Assembly (NCBI GenBank): GCA_036365145.1
Contig: JAEOAD010000015.1
Location: forward strand, 6,937,501 to 7,001,500
Direction: 5' to 3'
DNA: 64,000 nucleotides
Source: Orientallactaga sibirica
Taxonomy: Eukaryota; Chordata; Mammalia; Rodentia; Dipodidae
Part shown: positions 32,879-44,310 of the stretch, one piece after another
Layout: each line of letters starts with the position of its first letter
Numbering within the stretch: the stretch's first letter is position 1
Notes under the pieces: generated by a model
Seen by the model: the letters and a program-made list of their open reading frames with translations, nothing else
Databases searched by the model: none
What the model was told of the DNA's origin: nothing
Position numbers and translations under genes: made by a program

Positions 32879-34500
32879 ACAAACTCCCCTCATCTTCAAG
32901 TCTTTGCACACAGTAGGTGCCACGTAAATACCACAAAGCGGTGTGAATGAGTAAGTGATTGTCCTCAGGTAGACCCCCACCTCCCCAAAATACAAGTCAC
33001 TTTGACTTATTCCTTCCTCAGGGTCTGTTCTACTAGTGTAGTTCTGGGCCTGGGCCACTGAAAGCAGGAGGCCCTTAAGGGGGACTAGACTCCAGGAGGC
33101 CTGGACTTCAGGGGCAGCCTGACTGTGGGTGGGGCTCTCAGATCCTGTGTGGCTACCCTTGGGCCCTTGAATAAGTCTGGAGAGGAATGCAGGGCCTTGG
33201 CAACACACCTGGAGTGTGGATGGAATTTACTGCACCAAAGGCTTCCGGAGTTTTAAGGTCTTGAATGGAGACTCACATACTTCGGTGGGGGCAGAAGTGA
33301 AAACCTTCAGGAGGCAATCTGAGGAGAGTGGGAGGTGGAGCGTGAAATGGACGAAACACATGGGCCAAAGCCTGAGCAAACACAGCAGGGAGAAGGACCA
33401 GCCCAACCCAGGGCCTTCCAGAAAAAAAAATCAGAATTTAGACTGCTGCTTGGCAAGTGGCAGAAAATTCCAGAATGTGAGTTTCCTTCATGGCTGAACT
33501 CCTCACTGGTGCCAGGGCAAGTAAAACGTAAGATAAATTTGAGAGCAAAGGTGATGCTGTGTGATGCTGGACATATCCCTGCCCTCTCCAGGTGTCTGCC
33601 TTCATAAAGCGAGGGTCTGAATGGGCAGCCTCCATTCCGTGGGGCTGACTGGGCTCTCCCAGAATGCCAGCTGTCTGTTCTTTGCACGTTGTCACAACAT
33701 GGCAAGAACTAGAATGGATGTTGGTTACTCAGTGAGCAGGTCCACAGAGGTACCTGGTAGCCTCACTTGCCTTCCTTTAGATGCCAGCGCCCCCTTTGAA
33801 GATCACCAAGTCTTAAATCTGGGAAGGTGCCCCAGAGAATTGTTCTGTGTAACTGCAGTGCTGAATTCAACTTCTGTGTAGTGACTACATGGCTGCTTAA
33901 GTTGGCCCATCTTTGCTGAACTCAAAATTTCCTCTGCAGCAGAAAGGAAAGGCCTGTTTCTCTGCTGGTCACAAATGTGCCTTCTGTCTGATGACTCTTG
34001 TGCTGTGGCCAAGAGAAGTAGTAGGAGCTCTTGCCTGGAGTCCTGGGACCAAGGCGACTCACCGCCGGGGCTCCCACTAACGGTGGCTTGTGAATGAGCT
34101 TGCTGTGTAGCCTCATTGGAATGGAGGCAAACTGACAGACAAGAGGGCAGGACCCCAGAGTAACCCAGGCCCCTGAAGCCACCTCACCAGGGGCTTTGCT
34201 CCCATAGATACAGGCTCTTCTTGACCTGGCCATGCCTGGGCTGTCCTATTAATAGACTAGCTGTAATCGCTGCCTCCTTCGGAGTTTCCATTTCACTTGC
34301 ACCAGATCTGGCTGTCCCTGTGGGGACAGCTTCCTTGCAAAACAAACAGGAGAATCAATATTTCCTTCACCAGGGGAGGTATAGGGTCTGTGCACAGCAG
34401 GCCAGGCCCTCTTCTACTTCATCCTGGCCAGGCCTGAGGCTGGGAAGGGGAAACAAAAGCCACCAGGGTATTTTCCACCTCATTTCAGCAATTTGATGGA
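32879..34500. other. Unique intronic sequence
   Basis: No recognisable repeat or gene. Confidence 0.4.
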
Positions 34501-34504
34501 ATTA

Positions 34505-34680
34505 AATTTAGCACGCATTTATTGTGTACCTTCAACGTGTCAAAGCCTGTGAGGCTGGTGGGGGCAAAGATGAGTAAGATGCATCCTGGCCTGGGAGAAC
34601 ATGCGTAACGAGGCAAATGGACACGAAAACTAACAGCTACAATGTGCCATGGAAGTGGGCATTAGGATAAGGCTAGAGGA
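34505..34680 (+). repeat. Ancient interspersed repeat, family undetermined
   Basis: 'cgcatttattgtgtaccttc' followed by 'gggggcaaagatgagtaaga' and 'atcctggcctgggagaacat' resembles a common old mammalian repeat (a tail of the type 'tttattgagcacctactatg'). Similar text lies near 14290 and 44755. Confidence 0.45.
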
Positions 34681-35490
34681 CCAGGCCTAAAGCATCCATC
34701 TCTGGACACAGCCCTCTCCTCCAGCCCTAACCAGAGAGTTCCCAGTAAGCTGACTCTCCTGTCCCCAGGGGTGGGCTGTTGCTCCAGGCTGAGTTGGCAC
34801 AGTACCTCTCTGCCTCTGTTGGCCTCTGCTGCAGCTGCTGAGAATAAGCCTGGCCTCAAACCTCAGTGCATAAAAGGTCCTGGGGGAACTAGTTAAAGAT
34901 ACAACATAGGTTGCAGCCCTGGAAATTACAGAATCAATAAACACTGGTGAGGAAGGTGATATCTGAGGGTCTGCTTGTGACAGGAGCCCCTCAGGGCCTG
35001 GGAAGTGGGAGTTCTCAGACCACAGGCCGGGAAGCACTGCACTGGACTTGGGCAGAAGCTGGAGGAGAAGCTGAGAAGTACTACCATCTCCCTGTGGAGA
35101 GAAAAACCACAAGAAAGGAAACTGATTCACCCATGGTTGCAGGGTGTCTCCAAAGCCCAGGTGCTCTAGGGGAGGCTGAGTCAGGCCCTGAGTTCATGGA
35201 GTGAGGGGTCCTGTGGAGGTTGTGGGGGTACTGAGGCCTGCTCTCAAGTTTTCTGGGGGTGAGAGGGAGTCAGGTAGCTTTGCAAGGTAGTTTAGGGTGA
35301 CTGGATCCTGAATGGAAAAATCTGAAACGTCTTTAAGCCTGCCCTTGCCATCTCCACTTTACTCGAGCTCAAGAGAAGGATCTTTCCTCTCCTTATCTGT
35401 TGACTAAAAAGAGCTACCTTCATCTGGTTTTCCACAAACAACCTGAGCCCCTCGGGAGAGGAAGTGCCCCATTCCTAGAATTAAATCTGT
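34681..35490. other. Unique intronic sequence
   Basis: No recognisable repeat or gene. Confidence 0.4.
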
Positions 35491-35499
35491 TATTGGCAT

Positions 35500-35890
35500 T
35501 GTGGTAGATTAAGCTCAGCCCCAAAACTTGGCTTCATGGCTGGCCTCTTCTTGAGCCAGCCCCTAGCCCAGACCACTTAGCCTTCACTCTGGCTCACCAG
35601 AGCTGAAGGAGGCCCACCACAATAAGGTTATAAGTAGCTGCTTACCAGGTGGGCATGGCTTTTTGGTGGCTGTTCATCTCTCCTGAATTTCCAGATTCCC
35701 ATCCTCTGTCTTGCTAAGCCTCCCCTACTCCCTCCTGCCCTCCACATGACAGGAACTCTCTCTACTTCCTCCTCTTTTTTCTCTCAATCAATAGTTTCTC
35801 TAAACCTAACCCTCTAGTCTATGGATTTTAATCCTTTGAATTCATAAGACAAGAATTTGGGGTTAAAAAAAGAGAATCTGGGTTATTCTT
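35500..35890 (+). mobile_element. Possible LTR remnant (family undetermined)
   Basis: A TATA-like GGTTATAAGTAGCTGC at 35624, then a pyrimidine-rich stretch and 'ataagacaagaatttggggt' near the end, recalls an endogenous retrovirus LTR. A similar end ('gtcataaggcaagaatctgg') is at about 50729. Short and uncertain; no retroviral coding sequence is nearby. Confidence 0.3.
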
Positions 35891-35900
35891 AATTTACTAG

Positions 35901-36037
35901 TGCCAGGTGTGGTGGCACAGGCCTTTAATCTCAGCACTGGGGAGGCAGAGGTTGGAGGATCTCTGTGAGTTCGAGGCCACCCTGAGACTACATAGTGAAT
36001 TCCAGGTCAGGTTAGGCTAGAGCGAGACCCTATCTTG

Positions 36038-36069
<32 letters not shown>

Positions 36070-36071
36070 AG
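35901..36071 (+). mobile_element. B1 SINE with (AAAAC)n tail and target-site duplications
   Basis: TGCCAGGTGTGGTGGCACAG, GAGTTCGAGGCCACCCTGAG and an (ACAAA)n tail. Flanks aatttactag / aatttactgg at 35891-35900 and 36072-36081. Confidence 0.93.
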
Positions 36072-36079
36072 AATTTACT

Positions 36080-37790
36080 GGTATGTTGACATATTGGAAT
36101 ATTGGCAGAGAACCATATAATTCCCGTTTCACGGGCTTTTCCACTGGCCTCTTACCAATTCAGTTTTCCTTTAGAGGCCTACTTGGTGTTCACTTTACAT
36201 CAGGCTAGTGGCAGAGTAGGAGAGTGAGGACCTTAGGTATCAGGAGAGTGTCTGGGGGTGGGGCTGAATTCTTAGAGGTCACTGTGATTCTGACAGGCTG
36301 GGTGAGCCACTGAGGGATACATTAGGCAGACTCTGCCAGGGTGGGCGAAGGGCAGGCAAGGAGCCATTTTAGAAAAACCACCACAGAAAAACTCGCCAGA
36401 AGTCACGGGAGGAAAAAATAAAGATATCCCATGGGGACCAGCACACAGGCTGTTCCTTCCTGAGCCCCTAAATTAACAGCCCATAAACAAAGCCACTTTC
36501 CCTGCCCATGTGTGAGGATCCAGCGCAAAGCAGGAATGAGAAGGACCACACAGACTTTAGATCCTGGACACGGAGCAGCTTAGCCGGCATGTTTTAGGAT
36601 AATAAAGGAATCTAATGGAGAATGCTTCCTTTCCCCAGAGCTCCGATTAAACTCTGGAATATGGGTGACACGTACACTGTGGAGGACACGGCACAGTTAG
36701 AATTCTGCCAGCAAACATTCTAAAATATTCATGAAACATGGGACCAGGCCTGACTGTTAACACTGCAACTGGTTCCCTCCAATGGAGTGACAAATGGGCG
36801 CCAAGCACTGTCATCTGTTCCTTTGATCTTTCCAGGTCCCACCAGGGAGTGGAGGGGAACCTGGGGGAGGAGCAGGGAGCCTGTGGAGGGGGACCAGAGC
36901 TGTATTCTTCTAGTGGCATCTATCTTCATGTAACAGGACGAAAGAACACAGTTTTCTTCAGACTATGAGGCAGAATCATTGATTCTCCAAGTCGCCTTCC
37001 ATCAAAAGTGATTAGTGGGGAGCCCGGGGGATTCCACACCACACACTAACCTTCTTTGTGAGTGAAGTATTGTTGTATACACAAATCTCTATGCACGGCA
37101 CAGGCAAAAAGAAAAATGTCTTAAAAAAAAAAAGCAAATTGGCCTTTGGAAGAAAATAAGGAAGAAAGAATTCGATGAACTCCTGGCTGCCTTGGTTAAG
37201 AGCATCTTCAGAGCGTCTTACCATGCTGAGAGCGAAGCACAGCGCAAAATTGCTGCAATTTAACAGGGCGGCTAATTAAAAGGAGAGACATGAAAGGCCT
37301 TTTCTTCCTACTCTGGGTTTTGCTTCCTTCTGTGCAGAGATCAAAAGTATGACTACGCGAGGACAAAGAATTATATCTCCAAACAATGAGATGTGGCAGA
37401 GCAGCCCCTGAATTAGTGGTTTTGTATCTTTCTGTCCAGTGTGTGTGGCTGAGGTTTGATGTTGCTGGCTGCTGGGGTCACAGAGAGGAATGAGATAGGA
37501 AAGTACTCGAGGGTGCTGAGTAGAGTTCAGACAACTAGATGCATACACAATGTGCTGAGGGAGAGGTGCTCATGGAGGCATGGAGTACGTCTTCCCATTC
37601 ACACTGGCTAAGGGGACATTTCCTGTGGTTATCCCATTTCAAAAGTAACACTTAGTGGGGGAGGGGCTACTTCCTAAGCATGGAGTTTCATTGCATGGGG
37701 GGCAGGGATATGAAAATGTTCTGGGATTACACAGGAGTGATGGTCCCATGTGAGGGTTCTAAAAATATTGAACTATATATATTCTATAAA
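36080..37790. other. Unique intron with candidate conserved blocks
   Basis: No repeats recognised. 37130-37430 stands out: ATTGCTGCAATTTAACAGG, GCGGCTAATTAAAAGGAGA and 'ctgccttggttaagagcatc', AT-rich but not simple. Conservation untested. Confidence 0.35.
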
Positions 37791-37797
37791 ATGGTAC

Positions 37798-37967
37798 TTT
37801 TTTTTTTTTTTTTTTTTTTTTTTTAGTTTTTCTAGGTAGGGTCTCACTCTAGCTCAGGCTGACCTGGAATTCACTATGTAGTCTCAGGGTGGCCTTGAAT
37901 TTACAGCAATCCTCCTACCTCTGCCTTCTGAGTGGTGGGATTAAAGGCATGCGCCACCACGCCCAGC
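37798..37967 (-). mobile_element. B1 SINE, antisense
   Basis: T-run of about 26, TAGGTAGGGTCTCACTCTAG, 'gtagtctcagggtggccttg' and GCATGCGCCACCACGCCCAG. Flanks ggtactttt / ggcactttt. Confidence 0.93.
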
Positions 37968-37969
37968 GG

Positions 37970-40330
37970 CACTTTTAATCTTATACATTGTTTAGCATAG
38001 TTTTTAAAGGCCTTTTCAGAGGTCACCTTTAAATTCCGCTGATCACTTCAAGGTATCCCCCAAAATTTTTGAACCTGGACGAGGGGAATCCTGACAGAGG
38101 TTTGCCTTCCTGGAGGCTGCTATCCACTCCTGCCCCACATAGTACTTCCTGGCTCTTGGCTGGGCTTACACACTGGCTGTGGGAGACGCCCATCAGATCA
38201 TGTCATGGTCGACCCTTCTGAAGGCCACCAGACGTTGCTCCCACCAGCATAGCCTACAGAGCTTTGCTTGTCCTAATTTTAAACTCTTTCTCATGGCAGA
38301 CAGAGCTACCCTTTCTTTCTCCTGGGAGGGTGGCTGGTGGGCTTGGCACCATCTCCTTCCTGTCACCCCTCAAAGCCTCCCTCTTGCTTCCAGTTACATA
38401 TGGGTCTTTTTTCTTGTCAAGGGGGTTCACCAAGCCAAAAACCTGGGGAGGCTGGCAGGGGTAAGGTGGGGATGGGATGTTGGAGAGGAGAAAGGGAGGT
38501 AGTGGTATAAACAGAACTTTCCTTACCAGATCTTTCCTTTGGATTTGAACTTGTCCCCCTGCCCCCATCAGCCTTGAACTTTCTATGCAAATGTCTAGCT
38601 TGACCTCTGAGCAGCCAGCAGCCTGAAGTCCATCTGTTAACATGCTGGCCAGACAGGGGCCTGGTGGCACTGAAGTGACCCAGAAGAAGGTCTAATCCTC
38701 TCTTCTAAATGTGCTTAATACCATCGATAATCTTGTCACATAAATCTCCCGGTTAGCAGTGAGCTGCAGCTATCACCACTAGACTCCAAGAATCTTTCAG
38801 GAACGGATTCCACCTCCTGTCATCTAGCTCCTTTCTTAAACTGACTGTAGCTGCCATGTTGCTGAGAGCTTGCGAGAGCTGCTCTGACCTTTCTAGGCTC
38901 CATGTCCATAGGGGCCTTTTGCCGATTGGCCACCCATACCTGGTTGTTCCCTCATTCCTATGCGTTGTGAAGGGCCTGCACTCATACCCCTCTGATGCCT
39001 GTGTCCTTGGGGGAGTCTGGTACAATGCTCAATCAGTTATACCCAAGGCTGGTGGCTCCTTGGACCCATGGGCTCAGAGTACATGTAAGACCTTGCTCTG
39101 GCACAGTAAGTTTGAGGTTACAATATTGCCAATGACTTGGAGGGACTTACACTATTCAAATCTTCCCCTAAAGATATCAACTCAAGTTGCTACATTATTT
39201 TCAGGCTTTAAATTACCAAAGTGAACAAGAGGCAGAGGCAATACTCTCCAAATGCAGGCCCCCTCCTCCCAGTGTTCCTGCCCTTTAAGTCCCACAGGGC
39301 AAATCCTGAGGCAGGTATGTCTTCCTCCAGGGCACAGGGCACAAGAGCTATAGAACAAACATCCTTTGAGCAGGGTTGATGCCTGCCTCAGTATGGCACC
39401 ATGCTGCTTATAGCAACAGCTGGGTAAACAAGCAAGCTGCAATCTAATTCTTGCCCAGACTCTGGGAGCACTGGCAAAGGCCACAGACCCTGGAAACCAG
39501 CAGCCGTCTGCCTGCTGCCTCTTCTGCAAAAGGTCCCCAACCCCACCCCTCTGCCCAGCTGACATTTGGGTGTGTGGAGTGCCACCCTGGATTACGGGTG
39601 TCTCTTCCTGGTAACTGTGCAATGAGTGGCTTGAAACAAGTCTGGAAACAAGGCAGTCTTTGATGGGAGGAGGGCTGCTTTCACAGATCCGCCAGTTTTC
39701 CATCTTCCCAGCGATGGAGAGAAGCAGAGATGACCACAAAAGAGAATTTGTTTCTGAGTGATCATGAGAGAGAAAAGAGGGCAGGGTCAGGGCTTGGGCT
39801 TGTGTCTGATCTGTATGGTTCTTTGGTCTCAGGAACTTCTCTGGTGGCTCTCTCCCAGTTTGATCAAGTGTCTTCTGGGAGGGAAGCAGCGTCAGAGAAG
39901 GCCATGCCCGTCTTCTTCATCTTCTTCATCTTAAAGGGGCCCACTGCAGAAATGCCTTAAATGGAGGCCACATGGAAATCTCACCTGACTCTTGTGCCCC
40001 TCTTCGCAAACACTGCACACAGAGGTGACATATGGTCCCTTTGCATTCTCGAGGGATGCTGTTGTGGGTACAGAGAGGGAGCTGACAGTGGCATCTCTTT
40101 CTGTTTTGATTGTCCCTTGGAAGTTTGCCAAATTGGAATGCCTATGTTCCAGGAAGCAGGCAGGTGGTCTTAAAGAAGCTTGTGGGACTGTTCCACAAGT
40201 TGGGAAAGGTGTGAAGGTGTTTCATTTCTATGCAGGGTGGAGAGCTTCAGGTCAGCAGCTCCTGGCTTGAACCAACAACATCACTCAGGGGGACCACAGT
40301 GGAGGAGGTGCCAGTGATGGGTGCTGTCCT
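37970..40330. other. Unique intronic sequence
   Basis: No recognisable repeat. The longest minus-strand open frame (39182-39739, 185 residues) has no domain, no start context and no splice boundaries that I can defend, so I do not call a gene. Confidence 0.4.
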
Positions 40331-40334
40331 GACA

Positions 40335-40615
40335 TGTGACAGTGTCCTAGGACGGCTGCAATGATTGACCATAAAATTGAGGGCCTTAAAAGTAGAAATG
40401 TGTTCTCTCACAGTCCCAGGGGCCAGAAGTCCAAAGTCAAGGTGCTGGCTAGATCACATTTCCTCCCAGGGACCTAGCAGAGAGTCCTTTCCTTCTGGTG
40501 GCTTCTGGGGCCTCTGGAAGCCCCTTGGCTCATGATGGCATTACTCCAGTCTCTGCCTCTGTCCTCACATGGTGTCTTCTCTCGAAGGCATCAAATCTCC
40601 TTTTGCTCTCTTTAA
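40335..40615. mobile_element. Ancient LTR-like repeat (ERVL/MLT2-like), tentative
   Basis: 'gtcctaggacggctgcaatg', 'gaaatgtgttctctcacagt', 'cccaggggccagaagtccaa' and 'gtcctcacatggtgtcttct' match a common old mammalian LTR-type repeat. Family name and orientation are from memory. Confidence 0.5.
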
Positions 40616-40715
40616 ATATTTTTCTTTATTTATTTTCAAGGACACAGAAGAATGAGAGTGAGAAAGGGAGGGAGAGAGGGGGGAGGGAGAGAGAGAGATC
40701 TTCTTCCACTTTTCT
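40616..40715 (-). mobile_element. Fragment of a tRNA-head SINE tail, antisense
   Basis: TTTCTTTATTTATTTTCAAG then a GA-rich tract resembles only the tail of the DIP-like SINE; the body and head are not found. Confidence 0.45.
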
Positions 40716-40719
40716 GACA

Positions 40720-42280
40720 AAGCATGTCCTTGTACTAGGGCCCACCCAATTCAGGATATTTTCCTTAGAGATACATTAATTATGCCTGCTTGCAGAAATA
40801 TCTGAAGGCTCTTGATGGGTGATGGGCATTGATAAAGTTAGTGAGGGGGAGGCCCCTCTGGCTTGCAATCTGGATAGACGGTGGGCCTGAGGTCATGGTT
40901 AGAGATTATAAGTGAATAGGTACTGAGGGGCAATGTTTAACTTACTACATGGTCTGTTCCCTCAAACTCAAACCCTACTTTTCACCTATTTGAATGTTCT
41001 AAACAAATGCCATGTCTCCTTGGAATGGGGTCATCCTAAAATACTTTCTAACCAGATAGAATGGGGGCACTAGAAAACCTCAGTAAGTCCACAGGTGAAA
41101 CAAGGGCAGCTATAACACAGTGTAGACCAGTCTTCCATCTACAACATGGCACCTGGCATCTAAGAAGGTCCCCATGGACGGAGACATCCCAGATAGCTGA
41201 CAAAGGCGCTACCAAGCCTCCAAGTTCCCCAATTCCACACCATTAAGCTTTAGGGATCTTGGGCCTTCTTACCCCCATCCCACTCCTAGCTCAATGTTGG
41301 CTCTTAGAAATGTTAAATAACAATAATAATAATAACACATCTGAGTGTGACGCTTTAATAGCCTATCTGTCATTTCCCTACTTTATTTCAGAGATGTTAA
41401 GAACGGTGCCCTTCCTGCACAAAACATCAGGGTGCATTTATATTAAAAAATGAAACTAATTAAAATATTTGAAAACCATAAACCACCCCACCATAAAACA
41501 GCAGCAGCCCTATTTTCCAGTCTAAAAAGATTTTTCTTCCTCTTCTTTGTGGCCTGCTCTGATGAGTTAATTCCTGGAGTGGGGAGAGCTGGAGGTGGAG
41601 GCTGGAAGAAGCTAAGCCTTCCCTACAGGAGGAATCTAGTTCCTGGAGCCAGAGTGGCACCACACGGAGGCAACACCAGGCAGCAGCCAGAGGGCTGGGC
41701 ACCATGGGGAAGCCGGGGTGGGGGGGGGGAAGCTGCCCTAAAGGTAATCAGAGTTCAGCCCACTTAGTATATTTCTCAAAGGCAGAGCTGGGGAGGTAAA
41801 CACTGGTGCTAAGAAATAGCTTTGTGTTTCACTGATATCACAGAACTACTCTAGGCGTGTGCGTGTCCATGTCATGAAGTGTTTGCTTCATTACAAATGG
41901 AGTCAATTCTCCAACAGGGAAGCTGCTTTCAAAACACCCCCGCCCAAACCAGCAAACCATGAGAACCTTCAGAGGTTTACTGAATAGTCATTCAAATAAA
42001 GGAGAACCCAAGATGGTGAGATGGGAATTAAGGTAGACAGGTAGGTAGAGACCAGGATGAAGATTGGTCATGAGCTTGAAAATGCCAAATCTGGCTCAGG
42101 CTGTGCCACAACACAAGTGCCTTTTGCTGTCCAAAGGGCGTGGCACAAGCCAGTAAATCATCATGGGTTGACAGCTTATGCCTTCTACTTTCTCAGATGC
42201 GAGCCTGCTTCTCACAGGAAGTAATCCTTAAGAAGAGAAGGAAGACTTCTATTTCAAATACTGTTGTCACCATCACCAGC
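40720..42280. other. Unique intron; candidate conserved block at 41320-41580
   Basis: Contains (AAT)n-like AACAATAATAATAATAACAC at 41318 and then a repeat-free AT-rich block with AAACTAATTAAAATATTTGA. No gene. Confidence 0.35.
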
Positions 42281-42289
42281 TTTTACTGG

Positions 42290-42445
42290 ACACTGATGGT
42301 TTGCCCAATCTTTCCTGGCATTTCTTTAACACATATGAACCTCCTATGAGGTACTACTGTTGTTGCCCCAATTAAGAGATGAGCAAGATGAGGTGACAGA
42401 ATAGTGACGCAACTGAGTAATGCTAGGAACCCCAGGTTGCTTATC
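42290..42445 (-). mobile_element. MIR SINE remnant, antisense
   Basis: 'ctcctatgaggtactactgt', 'tgccccaattaagagatgag' and 'gaatagtgacgcaactgagt' follow the antisense MIR order, degraded. Confidence 0.6.
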
Positions 42446-42666
42446 TTTATGGCCGATGATGCTCCACCTCTCACCTTACTCCAGAGATACAGATTTGCTT
42501 CAGGTGTACTCACCTGTGTCAGAGCTAGCCTGTGAAGCTGATGGCCAGCTGAGATGTAACGCATAAAGGGAGTGGGGTACCGAGGTGAGAGTAAGGCTTG
42601 GGGAGGTCAGCACAGGTAGGACTGACCAATGGGTAATGACTAATATTAGCCTTAAGTCAGTTTTTT

Positions 42667-42954
42667 TTTAAAAATTTTTTTAAATTATTTTTTAATTTAT
42701 TTTTGGAGAGAGAGACAGAGAGAGATAGACAGAGAGGAGAGGGAGCCAGAGATGGGCGTGCCAGCAGTCTCTCAGCTGCTGTGAACGAAATCCAGATGCA
42801 TGTGCCCCCTTGTGGTCAAGTGTGGCATTGCGCCCTTGCCTCACTGCATCTGGCTAAACGTGGGACCTGGAGATTGGAACCACTGGACATTGGAACCAGC
42901 ATTCTTAGGCTTAGCAGGCAGGCGCCTTAGCCGCTAAGCCATCTCTCCAGCCCA
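42667..42954 (-). mobile_element. tRNA-head SINE (DIP-like), long-body subtype, antisense, with internal 15-nt duplication
   Basis: GA tract, GGGCGTGCCAGCAGTCTCTC, GGCATTGCGCCCTTGCCTCA, CTAAACGTGGGACCTGGAGA and closing GCCATCTCTCCAGCCCA. 'attggaacca' occurs twice with 'ctggac' between (about 42874-42900). Flanked by 16-nt repeats ccttaagtcagttttt at about 42650-42665 and 42955-42970. Confidence 0.95.
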
Positions 42955-42975
42955 CCTTAAGTCAGTTTTTAAAAA

Positions 42976-43110
42976 ATTGTTTGAGGCAGGGTCTCACTCT
43001 AGCCCAGGAAGTCTTTCTTGTAGCCCAGGCTGGCCTCAAACTCACAGAGATCCTCCTATCTCAGCCCCCCAAATGCTAGGATTAAGGGTGTGCACTAGCA
43101 CACTCAGCAG
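42976..43110 (-). mobile_element. B1 SINE, antisense, older type
   Basis: GTTTGAGGCAGGGTCTCACT, 'gtagcccaggctggcctcaa' and 'gtgtgcactagcacactcag'. It resembles the general rodent B1 more than the local young subfamily. Confidence 0.85.
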
Positions 43111-43174
43111 CTTGAAGTCACTATAGCTTCAGGTCATGTATTGAGTAAATGCATGCTTTTAAAAACTGAGATGA

Positions 43175-43421
43175 GGGCTGGAGAGATGGTTTAGTGGTTA
43201 AGGTGCTTGCCTGTGAAGCCTAAGGACCCATGTTCGACTCCCCAGATCCCACATTAGCCAGATGTACTAAGGTGAGGCAAGCGCAAGGTCACACATGCCC
43301 ACTAGGTGGCACAAGCGTCTGAAGTTTGATTGCAGTGGCTGAGGCCCTGGTGTGCCAGCCAGTTCTCTCTTTAACTCCCCCTCTGTTTCTCTCTCTCTCT
43401 AAAATAAATTTAAAAAAAATA
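43175..43421 (+). mobile_element. tRNA-head SINE (DIP-like), same subtype as 8392-8620
   Basis: GGGCTGGAGAGATGGTTTAG, B box GTTCGACTCCC, GTGAGGCAAGCGCAAGGTCA, CCACTAGGTGGCACAAGCGT and a pyrimidine tail with AAAATAAATT. Confidence 0.93.
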
Positions 43422-43705
43422 AATGAGATGTGAGAAAGAAAGTAGATGGGAAGCTGGGAGGCTGTCTCTGTCCCAAAGGTGATTTACTGTGAGGGTCTAG
43501 ACTGTGGCAATGGGAGTAGAAACAGAAATAGTGCAAAGTGGCCCTTTGATGGCTGATGGGCAGTGATGAGGATGTGAGGGAGCAGGAACAGGCAAGGTGG
43601 GTTGGCCCCCTTCTGGCTTGCAAAGGCATAGTGGGCCTGGCATGTAGGATGAGGCATAGGTGTGAGGGTGTGGGCTGAGGATATAGAGCATGGTTTTGGG
43701 CATTT

Positions 43706-44031
43706 ATTTTACATTTTTCCTTTGTGTTTGTATGTGTAGTAAGTGTGTATGCTGTATAGAAATGTATGCATGTGTGTGCAGATGCTCATATCGTGTGCAC
43801 CTGCACGCAGAGGCCAGAGGATGACATCTAGAGTACTTCTCTAGTACTCTTTCAGCTTATTTCCTTGAAATAGGGTCTCTCACTGAGCCCCAGTGGTCCT
43901 CCTCCCTCTGCTCCCCTCAGTGTTGGCCTATGACGTCATGCCTGGCTTTTTACATGGGTACTGAGGATTGAACTCAGGTCCTCATGCCTGCACAGCAAGC
44001 ACTCATACCTGATGAGCCATCTCCCTAGCCC
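43706..44031 (-). mobile_element. B4-type SINE, antisense, with target-site duplications
   Basis: 'gcacgcagaggccagaggat', 'aaatagggtctctcactgag', 'atgggtactgaggattgaac' and closing GAGCCATCTCCCTAGCC. Flanks tggttttgggcattt (43691-43705) and tggttctgggcattt (44032-44046). Confidence 0.88.
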
Positions 44032-44084
44032 TGGTTCTGGGCATTTTATATTGGAGGTTCTAGGCAGACTTCCAGAGAAAAGAA

Positions 44085-44310
44085 TTAGAAGCTAGAAGCA
44101 TAAGCTTTGAAGAAATAATCCTGAGTTCAAATCTCATTTCCTACTACTTATGGACTACAACATTGAACAAGTTCTCCAGACATTCTGAAACTCAGTTTCC
44201 TCATGTGTAAATTAAAACAACTGCAGACTTCCATGTGGGGTGGTTGTGAGAACTCAGACAAAATATGCAAAGCCCTTGGTACGTTGCCTGGCCTCCACGA
44301 ATGGTTAAAA
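44085..44310 (+). mobile_element. MIR SINE remnant, nearly full length
   Basis: 'ctgagttcaaatctcatttc', 'gaaactcagtttcctcatgt', GGTGGTTGTGAGAACTCAGA and 'ccttggtacgttgcctggcc' follow MIR from head to 3' end. Confidence 0.88.

Noticed and set aside
35500..35890. A proviral copy at 35.5 kb
   Set aside because: Only a possible short LTR-like piece is present. No gag, pol or env reading frame, primer-binding site or second LTR can be seen nearby.
39182..39739. Minus-strand open frame of 185 residues, the second longest in the window
   Set aside because: No recognisable domain, unremarkable composition, overlapping frames on both strands and no splice signals matching its limits. In 64 kb of GC-moderate intron, frames of this length arise by chance.
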